From assembly GCF_002078015.1 (NCBI RefSeq), contig NZ_LWBP01000199.1:62001-126000 (forward strand): a DNA stretch of 64,000 nt. Reading direction: 5' to 3'. Numbering within the stretch: position 1 is the first letter of the stretch; each line of letters starts with the position of its first letter. The position numbers were made by a program, and so were the translations under genes. The notes beneath the pieces were generated by a model, which worked only from the letters and a program-made list of their open reading frames with translations, did no database searches and was not told the DNA's origin. Source of the stretch: Niastella populi (lineage in GTDB: Bacteria; Bacteroidota; Bacteroidia; Chitinophagales; Chitinophagaceae). Shown piece by piece: positions 20,733-29,582 of this stretch.

Positions 20733-21513
20733 ACAATAGTCTATTTTATATTATACCCGATTCGTGATTTTGTTGAATAAGATGCCGGCACCGCTGAATA
20801 AATTATGAGCAGCGGCGAAGTCTATTTTTCTATAATTGTTTAGGAGGTTTTGCTTTCCTTTTTTTATCCAATAGACGATCAGCTTCGCTTCCAGAAATGT
20901 CCTGTGCAATTGGGCGGGGAATAAGTTTTAATAAAATGAACATAATAAGCAGCAGTTTGCATACTATTTGGGCAATGATATGAGTTAATGGTTAGGTATT
21001 TATAAACGGTGTAACGTTGGCTGCTACGCGCTTACAATATGAATATAGGTTGAATCCAAATGAGGTGTGTTAACTGGCTATTAACAATAACTGGAGATTA
21101 ATAAGTGCGCATTTTTAGCAATAGACGTGTTATTTTAAGCAATAACCGTGTAAGACATATTATTTATTTACATATACAAAATGAAAATACCGGCTGCAAA
21201 AAAACGCATGCAGACGGGAACTTGTCATCATGTAATTCCGTTTAACCCTACGGAAAGATTTATGGAGATAAATAGGAACAACCTGTTTGCTTACCCATTA
21301 CAGGAAGCCAAGGCCGTGACTAAAAAGCATTATAATTTTTCGTTTTTTCTCTCAGCAAATCGATGTAAACACCGTTTATTTAGCAAGTCGGACAAGTTTG
21401 GTTGCCTAATGAGTAATTCGAAATGTTTCATTATTAGCGCTTTTATATTGAGCGTTTACAAATCCCCATTTCACGGATTTATCACAGCGCAACTTACCTC
21501 TTACCTTCTACAT
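20733..21513. other. 781-bp gene-free region upstream of the RHS operon
   Basis: No convincing gene. It contains two direct copies of AGCAATArmCGTGT at 21117-21130 and 21138-21151, 21 bp apart (two helical turns), which could be a regulator site. A group II intron-like scrap lies at 21457-21490, and a short heptad-word array (ACTTACC, TCTTACC) runs from 21492 into the end of the cupin gene. A 124-codon plus-strand frame at 21181-21555 overlaps the cupin gene antisense and is not protein-like. Confidence 0.5.
21457..21490 (-). repeat. Short relic resembling the 5' end of the group II intron at 60613-61080
   Basis: On the minus strand the segment reads GCGCTGTGATAAATCCGTG and then AAATGGGGATTTGT. 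The intron-like remnant at 60613-61080 begins GCGCTGTGCAAAGTCCGTG and then AAGTGGGGATTTT. The match is about 28 of 33 bases. It stops where the heptad words begin. It could be an intron 5' fragment or an independent intergenic repeat. Confidence 0.4.
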
Positions 21514-21885
21514 CTAATCCCCCGTAGGAACAATTTCACTCGTTTCCACCATTAGCATCACCGTTTTCTTTAGTGCCCGTGTTCGGTGCACAATGCCTTT
21601 GGGAATGGTGAAACCTTCCCAGGGATTCAATGCAATTGTCTTATCTTCGAGATCGATAAGCAGTTGTCCTTCCAGCACAAAAAAGAATTCATCGTCATTG
21701 TCATGTTTGTGCCAGTGGTACTCCCCTTCTATAATTGCCACGCGCACCACGCTGTCGTTCACTTTTGTAAGCGTTTGGTTGAACCATTTGTGCGTATTGG
21801 CCTTTACTATTGCCGGCACGTCGATCAGCTCAAGCTGCTCATATTTAACATCGAGCCGGGTGTCGTAAGGATAGTTATTTTCCAT
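21514..21885 (-). CDS. Cupin-domain protein
   Basis: A 123-residue single-domain cupin. Motif 1 is visible as GEYHWHKHDNDDEFFFVLEG (two His, Glu and Gly in the usual spacing). Motif 2 is PWEGFTIPKGIVHRTRA with its conserved His. This is a metal-binding beta-barrel; many such small proteins are sugar isomerases, dioxygenases or ligand sensors, and the substrate here cannot be told. Its start overlaps the end of the GH28-like gene by 11 bases, so the two are almost certainly translated from one message. Confidence 0.88.
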   Translation of the reverse strand: MENNYPYDTRLDVKYEQLELIDVPAIVKANTHKWFNQTLTKVNDSVVRVAIIEGEYHWHKHDNDDEFFFVLEGQLLIDLEDKTIALNPWEGFTIPKGIVHRTRALKKTVMLMVETSEIVPTGD

Positions 21886-24787
21886 ATGTAGTCTTTTCAG
21901 TAAAAATAACGATATCCTTCGATCCTTTTATTTTTATCACTTCCCGGTTACCGGCCGGGCGAACCGTTTTTACCCCGGAAATGCTTGCTCCAATCACATC
22001 ATCTAAATACACGGCATAGCGCCCGTCGCGTTGTTCATAATTGAAAGAACAGTTCTTTACAGTTAAGTTCATTACATGCCGCGCCCAAAGCCCATAGGAA
22101 GGTTGCACCTTTAAATTGGAGGCATTGTATTGCCCAACACCCAGTTCGGGCGGTGTGGCCGCCGTATCTGACAACGGATTGCCGCCTTTTACCAGCACCT
22201 GCACATCGTTGAATTCAATATTTTTTATATAACCGGTATGTTTGCCATTGGGTAAAGTAAAATCGAGCCCGCCGGTAACTTCGGCGGCAGCAGGCAGGCT
22301 ATACCCTGCTATGATGGGGGTGGCGCGGCGTTGTTTGCCATCGTAGGCCGACCATCTTTTTCCGCGGAAAGAACTACCGGCATACACTTCATAAATATCG
22401 ATGCCATTGATGATAATATTTTCAACCTGGCCGATATTGATATTCTTTACCAGCAGTTCATTGTGGTTTTCGCCATTATCGGTAAAGGCATATTTACCCA
22501 CGGTGGCGCCCAATACCCTTCCCCTGTTGGAGATCGAAATAAAAAAGGGCGTAAACGTCCTGAACATTTTTGACCGGCTGTGCAACGGACCAGTATGTCC
22601 ACAATTGAGGTGAATATTCTTCACATGCCCGCCATCGTTGGTTGAAATAGAAAACCCGGCCTTGTTGGAGCCGAGCACATAAATATTGTCAACGCAAATA
22701 TCCATGATGTCATCGGCTGTTTCGGAACCTATCTGAAACAGGTTGCAGTTGGTATCGCCGATCACATTCCTGATCTTATAATCGCGCGCCGGCCTGGTAA
22801 ACCCCAATGCGCAATCGGAGCCGGGTTTTACGATATCGTCTGAACTTACTTTTGAATAAATATTGGTGACCGTAACATGGCTGCAGGCCATGAAATCGTA
22901 GATGTCGCGCACGTTGGATGTATGGTACCGGCTGAAATAAGTATTGTGCACGTTGATATGATCGGTGCCGGTGGCCAACAATGCAAAATGACCGCTGCGA
23001 TCGATGTGCAGCATATTACCGGTGTTGAAATCTTTTGAGCCGTCTTTATTTATATAATACGGTTCGTCTTTACTGCTGTCGTACCAGAGGTCTGCTTCGC
23101 GGTGAATACCGCCAATTTCAATATTGGTACATAATTTAAAGGTGAACATTTTATCGGCGCGGTTACCCGGCTCGTTGTTCATAACCTTATCGCCGGTAAC
23201 CAGGTTGCCATTGCCGGTTATATAACCATTGCCAATGATCTTTACATTATCGAGCCTTTCGCCAAAGAACATGGTATTCCTGAAATAGTGGTGGCCAACA
23301 TCCTGTTTGGTTAAATAATTATCGGCGTCTGCATAAGGGCCGGCATCGGTTGGTGATAAACCCGACCGGTATTTTTTATCGCTGAACCAGGTTGTTTCAG
23401 GGGCATCGGCGCCTTTCAGGGCTTTTATGGTTGCTTCTTTATCGACATAGAGATACACATTACTTTTTAAATGAACGGTGCGTACACCATAAACGCCTTT
23501 ACTGAACAACAGGGTGCCGCCGCCTAACCGGTTCACATATTCGATAGCTTCATTAATGGGTTGGGTATAGTCCTGGGTACTATCGCCGGTTACTCCGAAC
23601 ATTTTAATGTCGAGTTTGCCCGAATAATACCGGGCGGTATTGGAAAGCCCTTTGTGCCTGCCATCTTTCACCAGCAAACGGAACATATACTGTTTGCCGG
23701 GCTGCAAGCCGGTAACGGTAGCGGATGATGTTTTACGATCGATAGCAGCGCTGGCAGGCTGAAAACTTTTACCGGAATCGAGCGACTGCAGTAATTGAAT
23801 GGCATTGGCCGGGATGTAGCTCCAGGTAAAATGCGCACAGGTATAAGTTGCTGCATCTTCGCTGTATTGAAGCGTTCGCTCCGCCGTTCTGGTAAAATCA
23901 GCTACCGTTGGTATTGCTTTCAATATGGCGGTTTCGACGCCAGTGCCGGCACTGGTAAGCACTTCTGGTTTTGAAGTGGTGTAAGTTGCTTTGAAAGTAT
24001 AATTCCCGGCTTTTTGTAATCGCACACCGCCGATAACGATTGTAATGTCGGCGCCATTGGCTGGCCGCAGATCGAGATGGCTGAGCTGAAGTTTTGTACC
24101 CCCATTGGCCAGTGGAGTGATGGTGGCGGCCCCCACCCTGTTGTATGAATATGCCGAACCTGTTCTGCCGATAGATTGTTGGGCAAGCTGCGCCAGCGTT
24201 ACATGGCCCCGGCCAATTACATTTACGGTTGTGTTTTGCATGGTTACCCCAATGCCTGGCGGCAGGTATATGTTTACGGTAGCATCGGGACTTCGCTGCC
24301 CGGCCGTATAATAAAGTACCAGTTTGTTGGTGGTATTAATAGTTACTGCCTGTTGCTGCAGTTGAAGCCGGCCGCTTAGGGCCATTGGTTTTACAACCAG
24401 TTGCCAGGTTTTGGCGGCTTTGTTTTTTGACGTTACAATCAGCCGGTCGCCCGGAATGACGTTACCGTGCTGTTTAGGGTTGCCTGTTTTATCAGTAACC
24501 AGGTACTGTTGTTTTAAGCCATTAACGGAAGTGATCTGCGCCAGTATTTCATTTACAGCAGGCGTGGTAGAAACAAGGCCCTGGTCTTCGGGTGTCTCAA
24601 CGGTAAACCGGTAGGTGCTTCCGGTAATTACAACAATGGTATCTTTTGTGATGGACGCAATATGGGTGGCGTGCGCAGCGGGGTGGATGCTTACGGTTGG
24701 TTTCGGTTGGGCCTTTACCGGTTTGGTAAGCAGCATGAACAGGTAACAACCAGCAAGCAACTGTAGCAATTTCAGGAATACATTCAT
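21875..24787 (-). CDS. Secreted polygalacturonase-like (GH28-type) beta-helix protein with FN3 module
   Basis: A 970-residue secreted protein starting at ATG 24787, which gives a signal peptide ending TKPVKAQ. In-frame ATGs at 24871 and 24859 would bury it. About 280 residues of beta-sandwich lead to a fibronectin-III domain (ATVTGLQPGKQYMFRLLVKD). A right-handed beta-helix of the pectin-lyase superfamily then begins at FGVTGDSTQDYTQPINEAIE. The GH28 acid motif appears as SSDDIVKPGSD and the usual Gly-His-Gly site as IGSETA, so catalysis may differ from classical polygalacturonase. It would act on polysaccharide outside the cytoplasm. The downstream cupin gene overlaps its end. Confidence 0.82.
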   Translation of the reverse strand: MNVFLKLLQLLAGCYLFMLLTKPVKAQPKPTVSIHPAAHATHIASITKDTIVVITGSTYRFTVETPEDQGLVSTTPAVNEILAQITSVNGLKQQYLVTDKTGNPKQHGNVIPGDRLIVTSKNKAAKTWQLVVKPMALSGRLQLQQQAVTINTTNKLVLYYTAGQRSPDATVNIYLPPGIGVTMQNTTVNVIGRGHVTLAQLAQQSIGRTGSAYSYNRVGAATITPLANGGTKLQLSHLDLRPANGADITIVIGGVRLQKAGNYTFKATYTTSKPEVLTSAGTGVETAILKAIPTVADFTRTAERTLQYSEDAATYTCAHFTWSYIPANAIQLLQSLDSGKSFQPASAAIDRKTSSATVTGLQPGKQYMFRLLVKDGRHKGLSNTARYYSGKLDIKMFGVTGDSTQDYTQPINEAIEYVNRLGGGTLLFSKGVYGVRTVHLKSNVYLYVDKEATIKALKGADAPETTWFSDKKYRSGLSPTDAGPYADADNYLTKQDVGHHYFRNTMFFGERLDNVKIIGNGYITGNGNLVTGDKVMNNEPGNRADKMFTFKLCTNIEIGGIHREADLWYDSSKDEPYYINKDGSKDFNTGNMLHIDRSGHFALLATGTDHINVHNTYFSRYHTSNVRDIYDFMACSHVTVTNIYSKVSSDDIVKPGSDCALGFTRPARDYKIRNVIGDTNCNLFQIGSETADDIMDICVDNIYVLGSNKAGFSISTNDGGHVKNIHLNCGHTGPLHSRSKMFRTFTPFFISISNRGRVLGATVGKYAFTDNGENHNELLVKNINIGQVENIIINGIDIYEVYAGSSFRGKRWSAYDGKQRRATPIIAGYSLPAAAEVTGGLDFTLPNGKHTGYIKNIEFNDVQVLVKGGNPLSDTAATPPELGVGQYNASNLKVQPSYGLWARHVMNLTVKNCSFNYEQRDGRYAVYLDDVIGASISGVKTVRPAGNREVIKIKGSKDIVIFTEKTTYGK

Positions 24788-24873
24788 ATATGACAATAGA
24801 AATATTAAAGTAATTCCTTTATGAGCACAGCTATTAATACTGGTTGGCAAATCATGCATCGGAATATGCATGC

Positions 24874-24995
24874 TGAACGCTAAAGGCAGAAAGCTGAAGG
24901 CGGAAGGCGAAAACCCGGGATATTGTGTTTACCGCAATTAATCGGGAATAACGAATTTTAGAGGCTGGCGTTAAGCCTTTAGCCTTAAGCATTAA
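24874..24995. repeat. Inverted pair of TKAAGGC heptad arrays
   Basis: 24874-24908 is five consecutive 7-base words near TKAAGGC. 24968-24995 is four words near GCCTTMA, the reverse complement. The two arms could fold into a long imperfect hairpin between two co-directional genes. The same word recurs at 26011-26150 on the other side of the next gene. Confidence 0.7.
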
Positions 24996-25000
24996 GCGTT

Positions 25001-25987
25001 TCAATCCACCGGGAACGGGCCGTCGGTAAATTTTTCAGGATGATATCCTTTTACGCCTACCTGTACAGCCAGCCGGCTGCGCAGATCGTTCGATGTACGC
25101 ATTTGTTCAAGAATATAGCTGAAGTCGTATTTCGGCTGCCAGCCCAGTTCGGTACGGGCGCGTTCATTCACATATACCCTGTCGAGCGAGGGAAACATTT
25201 TCCAGCCAAGTTGGTCGTATACGGGAACATATTCAGGCACCAGGCGCTTAACCACTTCAGTGGCATGCAGGCGCAGATCGGCGAGGTCGGCTTTCGTGAA
25301 AGGCGTTGTGGCGCTGATGATGTAGGTGCCAAAACCAATGCCCCGGGCTTTTTGCGCAGCCAGCAGGTGCGCGCTTACCACATCTTCAATTTCAACCCGG
25401 CGATACAGGAATTCATTGGCTTTTATATTCGAATCGGGATAAATTGCCCGCATTTTCCGGTTATCATCCTCTTCGGGAAAAAAACGCGAGGTGCGTAATA
25501 CGATACAGGGTAGTCCGGAATTACGATAGTACAACTGGCACAAGTTCTCCGCGGCGGTTTTGGTAACACCGTAGATGTTTTTAGGCACCGGCGTTACGTC
25601 TTCCGTTATCCAGGCGGCGGGTGCGCCCGGCGGTGGCACCAGCGCATCGCCGAACGTGCTGGTGGTGCTGGTAAATACAAATGATTCAACACCGGCGGCC
25701 ACTGCTTCCTGTAATAAATTGAGCGTGCCGGTTATATTGGTATCTATAAATTGCTGCGGCGTATGCGTTACCACATGCGGTTTGTGCAGGGTGGCCGTAT
25801 GCATAACCACGTTCACCCCCTGCATGCATTGTTTTACAAATTCGCGATCGGTTATGGTTCCGGTATAGTTGGTAAATGCAGAAGCCTTTAGATCGATGCC
25901 CACCACATCGTACTGCATTTCTTTCAGTGTTCGCACCAGCGCTTCTCCCAAATGTCCGGCACTGCCGGTAACTAATACTTTCATCAT
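25001..25987 (-). CDS. NAD-dependent epimerase/dehydratase (extended SDR)
   Basis: A 328-residue extended short-chain dehydrogenase/reductase. The N-terminal Rossmann motif is VTGSAGHLGEALV (GxxGxxG, residues about 7-13). The catalytic pair appears as YGVTK (Tyr/Lys, about 139-143), with the upstream Ser in FTSTTSTFG. FEEDDNRK and NEFLYRRVEIEDVVSAHL are typical of nucleotide-sugar or lactone-type epimerases. Start ATG 25987, or 25984. The gene stands alone between two heptad-word inverted repeats. The substrate is unknown. Confidence 0.88.
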   Translation of the reverse strand: MMKVLVTGSAGHLGEALVRTLKEMQYDVVGIDLKASAFTNYTGTITDREFVKQCMQGVNVVMHTATLHKPHVVTHTPQQFIDTNITGTLNLLQEAVAAGVESFVFTSTTSTFGDALVPPPGAPAAWITEDVTPVPKNIYGVTKTAAENLCQLYYRNSGLPCIVLRTSRFFPEEDDNRKMRAIYPDSNIKANEFLYRRVEIEDVVSAHLLAAQKARGIGFGTYIISATTPFTKADLADLRLHATEVVKRLVPEYVPVYDQLGWKMFPSLDRVYVNERARTELGWQPKYDFSYILEQMRTSNDLRSRLAVQVGVKGYHPEKFTDGPFPVD

Positions 25988-26010
25988 AAAAATTAATTGC
26001 TAGGTAATGC

Positions 26011-26157
26011 TGAAGGCTTAAGGCTGAAGGCTGAAGGCTTAAGGCGAATACAAATACAAACCGGCATGCTTCTCCTGTTTTATGCTTAACGCGAAATACG
26101 CCACTACGTATCATTGTATTTTGCCTTCGGCCTTAAGCATTAAGCCTTTGGCTTTAT
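26011..26157. repeat. Inverted pair of TKAAGGC heptad arrays (second copy of the word)
   Basis: 26011-26045 is exactly five words TKAAGGC. 26123-26157 is five words near GCCTTMA in the opposite sense, running into the last codons of the small gene that ends at 26154. Same word as at 24874-24995. Confidence 0.7.
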
Positions 26158-26387
26158 TCTTCCTTCACGTATTTATATACATTCTTTTTGTAAGCGTTGA
26201 GGTCTTCGGGTGTAGTGATCTCATCGAACCTGTATTGTTCACCGTTGGCATTTTTACGAACCAGCGCCACTACTTCACCGCCTACCACTGCGCTTTGCGC
26301 CTTGCGAAAAATTGAATCGAGCGATTGCCTGTCGTTCAACATCTGGTACTCTTCTATCTGGTTCACTATAATAATATATTCGGGCAT
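26154..26387 (-). CDS. Small conserved-looking protein of unknown function
   Basis: A 77-residue soluble protein starting at ATG 26387 (MPEYIIIVNQIEEYQML). The frame is open further up, but that extension is encoded by low-complexity heptad DNA and is unlikely to be translated. The sequence is balanced in charge and predicted alpha/beta (SIFRKAQSAVVGGEVVALVR, then FDEITTPEDLNAYKKNVYKY). No domain was recognised. Its last codons overlap the right arm of a heptad inverted repeat. Confidence 0.6.
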   Translation of the reverse strand: MPEYIIIVNQIEEYQMLNDRQSLDSIFRKAQSAVVGGEVVALVRKNANGEQYRFDEITTPEDLNAYKKNVYKYVKEE

Positions 26388-26411
26388 GTGGAAGATTTGG
26401 AACGAAGATAA

Positions 26412-26540
26412 TACAAATGCAGCTGCAAGCGAATACGAATACAGCTGCAAGCTTCAAGCAGAATACAAATACAGCTGCAAGCTTCGAGCTGCAAGCTGCA
26501 AGCAGAATACAAATACAGCTGTAAGCTTAAAGCCGAAAGT
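26412..26540. repeat. Low-complexity word array (GAATACAAATAC / GCTGCAAGC)
   Basis: Repeated blocks of AATACAAATACAGCTGCAAGC with inserted GCTTCAAGC, GCTTCGAGC and GCTGCAAGC words. Most units are multiples of seven bases. It lies just upstream of the small gene that starts at 26387. Confidence 0.65.
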
Positions 26541-26654
26541 TACAGCGTATACTGTATCTCACTTCGACATTGGAAGTTGGACATTCAATGTTCTTCTGTT
26601 TTCTGTATTCCTTTCTAATTTTTAATTATTCATGTCTCATTTTTTATTTCCCTG

Positions 26655-26662
26655 TATTTTTG
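26655..26662 (+). promoter_or_regulatory. -7 promoter element (TATTTTTG)
   Basis: Exact TAnnTTTG match ending 31 bases before ATG 26694, which gives a leader of about 25 nt. No clear -33 TTTG was found. Confidence 0.5.
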
Positions 26663-26693
26663 TTCTTTACTCATTGATATTAATAAAATACAG

Positions 26694-27644
26694 ATGATGA
26701 AAATAGTTGTAACCGACGGTTATACTTTGAACCCGGGCGATCTGAGCTGGAAGCCGATTGAAGCAATGGGTGAGCTTACCGTTTATGAAAGAATGAAACC
26801 GGAAGAGATCGTTGAAAAATGCAAAAACGCAACGATCGTTGTTACCAATAAAGTGCCGTTCAATGAAGCCGCCATATCGCAATTGACGAATTTAAAAATG
26901 ATTGCCGTTACCGCAACGGGCTACAACATTATAGATGTACAGGCTGCTGCCAAAAAAGGGATTGTGGTTTCCAACGTACCGGCATATGGAACCGCTTCCG
27001 TTGCCCAACATACCATTGCACTACTGCTCGAGCTTACCAACCAGGTTGGCAAACATGCGGCATCGGTTGCCGCCGGCGAATGGGTGAAGTCGCCCGACTT
27101 TGGTTATCAAATAACGCCCATCACCGAACTGGCCGGTAAAACCATGGGTATTGTTGGCTGGGGAAATATCGGTTCGCAAACCGCCCGCATTGCGCAGGCG
27201 TTGGGAATGGAGCTATTATATTATAACCCCACAAAAAAGGAAAGTGCCTTCGCTCCCTGGGCTTCCCTGCCTGAATTATTTGCGAAAAGCGATTATATTT
27301 CCCTGCATTGCCCGCTCAAACCCGACAATACAGGTTTCGTTAATAACGAACTGATCAGCTTAATGAAACCATCGGCCTGCATAATAAATACCTCCCGCGG
27401 ACCACTGATCAATGAACAACACCTGGCCGATGCCCTGAACACCGGCCGCATTGCCGGGGCCGCCCTGGATGTGCTGTCGACCGAACCGCCGCCGGCCGGT
27501 AATCCCCTGCTAACTGCAAAAAACTGCATCATTACCCCGCATAATGCCTGGATCAGCAGCGAGGCGCGCCAGCGGGTGATGGATGTAACGGTTAAAAATG
27601 TGGCCGCTTTTTTAAAGGGGGCGCCTGTTAATAAAGTGGGTTAA
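26694..27644 (+). CDS. D-2-hydroxyacid dehydrogenase
   Basis: A 316-residue NAD-dependent dehydrogenase of the D-isomer-specific 2-hydroxyacid family, related to glycerate/hydroxypyruvate reductases. The nucleotide-binding motif is GIVGWGNIGSQTARIAQAL (about residues 150-168). The catalytic residues are in the usual order: Arg in NTSRGPLI, Glu in STEPPPAG and His in ITPHNAW. Start ATG 26694 is followed by a second ATG at 26697, and either may serve. It is preceded by a TAnnTTTG promoter element and followed by an octad-word repeat, so it is probably monocistronic. Confidence 0.92.
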   Translation: MMKIVVTDGYTLNPGDLSWKPIEAMGELTVYERMKPEEIVEKCKNATIVVTNKVPFNEAAISQLTNLKMIAVTATGYNIIDVQAAAKKGIVVSNVPAYGTASVAQHTIALLLELTNQVGKHAASVAAGEWVKSPDFGYQITPITELAGKTMGIVGWGNIGSQTARIAQALGMELLYYNPTKKESAFAPWASLPELFAKSDYISLHCPLKPDNTGFVNNELISLMKPSACIINTSRGPLINEQHLADALNTGRIAGAALDVLSTEPPPAGNPLLTAKNCIITPHNAWISSEARQRVMDVTVKNVAAFLKGAPVNKVG

Positions 27645-27676
27645 AAGGCAACGAGGCAAAAAGGCATAAAGGCAAT
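27645..27676. repeat. Four tandem octads (AAGGCANN)
   Basis: AAGGCAAC, GAGGCAAA, AAGGCATA and AAGGCAAT run back to back directly after the dehydrogenase stop. Word array of the same intergenic class, without a visible inverted partner. Confidence 0.6.
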
Positions 27677-27757
27677 CCGGCGGAGGAACTAAAGAACTGA
27701 GAACTAATAGATAAGAACTTAAATGAGAAAACCGTATCTTCGCTCAACTTTTTGAGA

Positions 27758-29020
27758 ATGAAGATCCTAATTCAACAGGTTACAATTACTGACCCATCAT
27801 CTCCATTTAACGGACAAAAGCAGGATATCCTTATAGAATCAGGAATTATCAGGGATATTCAACCTGCTATTTCAGCAGAAGCAGACAAGGTTATCGCAGG
27901 CAACCAGCTCCATTTATCGCCGGGCTGGGTTGATGTGTTCGCCCATTTTGCCGACCCCGGCTACGAGTTCAAGGAAACACTGGAAACCGGTGCCCGCGCA
28001 GCGGCTGCCGGCGGGTATACCGATGTTTTCGTGATCCCCAATACCAAACCGGTGGTCGACAGTAAAACCCAGGCGGAATACATTAGCCAGAAGTCAAAAT
28101 CGCTGCCGGTCAATATTCATCCCATCGGCGCAATATCAAAGGGCACGGAAGGGAAAGACCTCGCAGAAATGTACGATATGCGCTCCAGCGGCGCCATAGC
28201 GTTCAGCGATGGTTTGAACCCCATACAATCGGCCGGTTTGTTACTTAAAGCACTGCAGTATGTAAAAGCTTTTGACGGAACGGTTATACAAATACCCGAC
28301 GACAAAAGCGTAGGCGCCAACGGCCTCATGCATGAAGGCATTGTTTCAACCCGCCTTGGTTTGCCCGGTAAACCCATGATGGCGGAAGAATTACAGGTGG
28401 CCAGGGATATTAAACTGGTTCGCTATTCCGATTCAAAACTCCATTTCACGGGGGTAAGCTCGCCGAAATCGCTTGAATATATCCGCCGCGCAAAAGAGGC
28501 CGGTTTGGCGGTAACATGTTCTGTTACTCCTTACCATCTTTTCTTTACCGACGAAGACCTGCTGGAATACGATACCAACCTGAAAGTGTATCCCCCCTTA
28601 CGTACAAAAAGCGATGTGGAAATACTGCGACAGGCTGTACTCGACGGCACCATCGATTGCATCGCATCGCATCACCTGCCGCATGAATATGATAGTAAAA
28701 TACTTGAGTTCGAATATGCCAAATATGGTATGATCGGGCTGGAAACTTCCTACAGCGCCGTCAGGACCGTGCTGCCCGGGCTTACCGAAAATCGCTGGGT
28801 AGAGCTGGTGAGCATCAATCCCCGGAAAATATTCGGCCTTGAAATTCCGGTGATCAAAAAAGAAGCACCGGCCTGTTTTACCCTGTTCGAACCTGGTGTT
28901 CCGGTTACCATTACGGCGGCTTCTTTCCGGTCAAAATCAAAGAACTCGGCATTTACCGGCAAAACGCTCAATGGTTCAGTGAAAGGGATCATCAATAAAG
29001 AAACCTTAATTCTAAATTAA
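27758..29020 (+). CDS. pyrC: Dihydroorotase-family protein lacking one metal-ligand histidine
   Basis: A 420-residue amidohydrolase of the dihydroorotase family, which closes carbamoyl-aspartate to dihydroorotate in pyrimidine synthesis. ATG 27758 is used; a TTG two codons earlier is in frame. The usual DxHxH metal motif reads DVFAHFADPG, so the first His is Phe 61. The later motif TDHAPH reads SHHLPH. MPNT appears as IPNTKP. These changes are shared, as I recall the family, by a Bacteroidota dihydroorotase branch, so it may be functional with altered metal binding or be a non-catalytic partner. Downstream genes follow within 10 bp. Confidence 0.85.
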   Translation: MKILIQQVTITDPSSPFNGQKQDILIESGIIRDIQPAISAEADKVIAGNQLHLSPGWVDVFAHFADPGYEFKETLETGARAAAAGGYTDVFVIPNTKPVVDSKTQAEYISQKSKSLPVNIHPIGAISKGTEGKDLAEMYDMRSSGAIAFSDGLNPIQSAGLLLKALQYVKAFDGTVIQIPDDKSVGANGLMHEGIVSTRLGLPGKPMMAEELQVARDIKLVRYSDSKLHFTGVSSPKSLEYIRRAKEAGLAVTCSVTPYHLFFTDEDLLEYDTNLKVYPPLRTKSDVEILRQAVLDGTIDCIASHHLPHEYDSKILEFEYAKYGMIGLETSYSAVRTVLPGLTENRWVELVSINPRKIFGLEIPVIKKEAPACFTLFEPGVPVTITAASFRSKSKNSAFTGKTLNGSVKGIINKETLILN

Positions 29021-29030
29021 TACACACTTT

Positions 29031-29579
29031 ATGACCGGTGAAACAATGACCTCCAAAAATCCAGGGGTCCTTTACGGGCTTATCAACGGTGGCGTTTCCA
29101 TCTTATTTACAGTAATTCTGTACCTGGGCGGCGCCCAGACATTCGTTAGCCCCATCGCCTACCTCGGCATGGCCATACCAATAGTAATTTGTGTAATAGG
29201 CGGATTGCAGATCAGGAAACAACGCGGTTATCTTGAGTTTTCCGAAGCATTAAAGAATACTTTCCTTATACTGGTGATCGGGTCGCTGATCGGAACTATC
29301 TTTCATTTTATTTTATTTAATTACATAGACGTATCGTTCAGGGAGGCGCTTGCACAAGTAACTGCCGAAGAAGCGGAAAGACTGATGCGGAAGTTCGGCG
29401 CGCCCGAAGGACAGATAGAAAAAACAGTGGAAGAAAGCTTAAATAAAAATAATTATACGGTAGGAAGATTGATGTTGGGTTTTGTTTTTAGCTGTATTGG
29501 CTGGTTCGTCGTTGCTTTGATAGTTTCGGCGATCATAAAGAAAAAGCGACCACCGTTTGAAAATTCGTTTAACCAATAA
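29031..29579 (+). CDS. DUF4199 family membrane protein
   Basis: A 182-residue integral membrane protein with hydrophobic helices at about residues 15-35, 40-60, 73-97 and 148-170 and a charged loop between the last two (TAEEAERLMRKFGAPEGQIEK). The pattern matches DUF4199, common in Bacteroidota, function unknown. It starts 10 bp after the dihydroorotase stop and ends 3 bp before the next glycosyltransferase, so it lies in a tight operon. Confidence 0.82.
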   Translation: MTGETMTSKNPGVLYGLINGGVSILFTVILYLGGAQTFVSPIAYLGMAIPIVICVIGGLQIRKQRGYLEFSEALKNTFLILVIGSLIGTIFHFILFNYIDVSFREALAQVTAEEAERLMRKFGAPEGQIEKTVEESLNKNNYTVGRLMLGFVFSCIGWFVVALIVSAIIKKKRPPFENSFNQ

Positions 29580-29582
29580 ACT

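Noticed and set aside
21181-21555. 124-codon plus-strand frame before the cupin gene
   Set aside because: It overlaps the cupin gene antisense and an intron-like scrap, and its product has no natural domain pattern.
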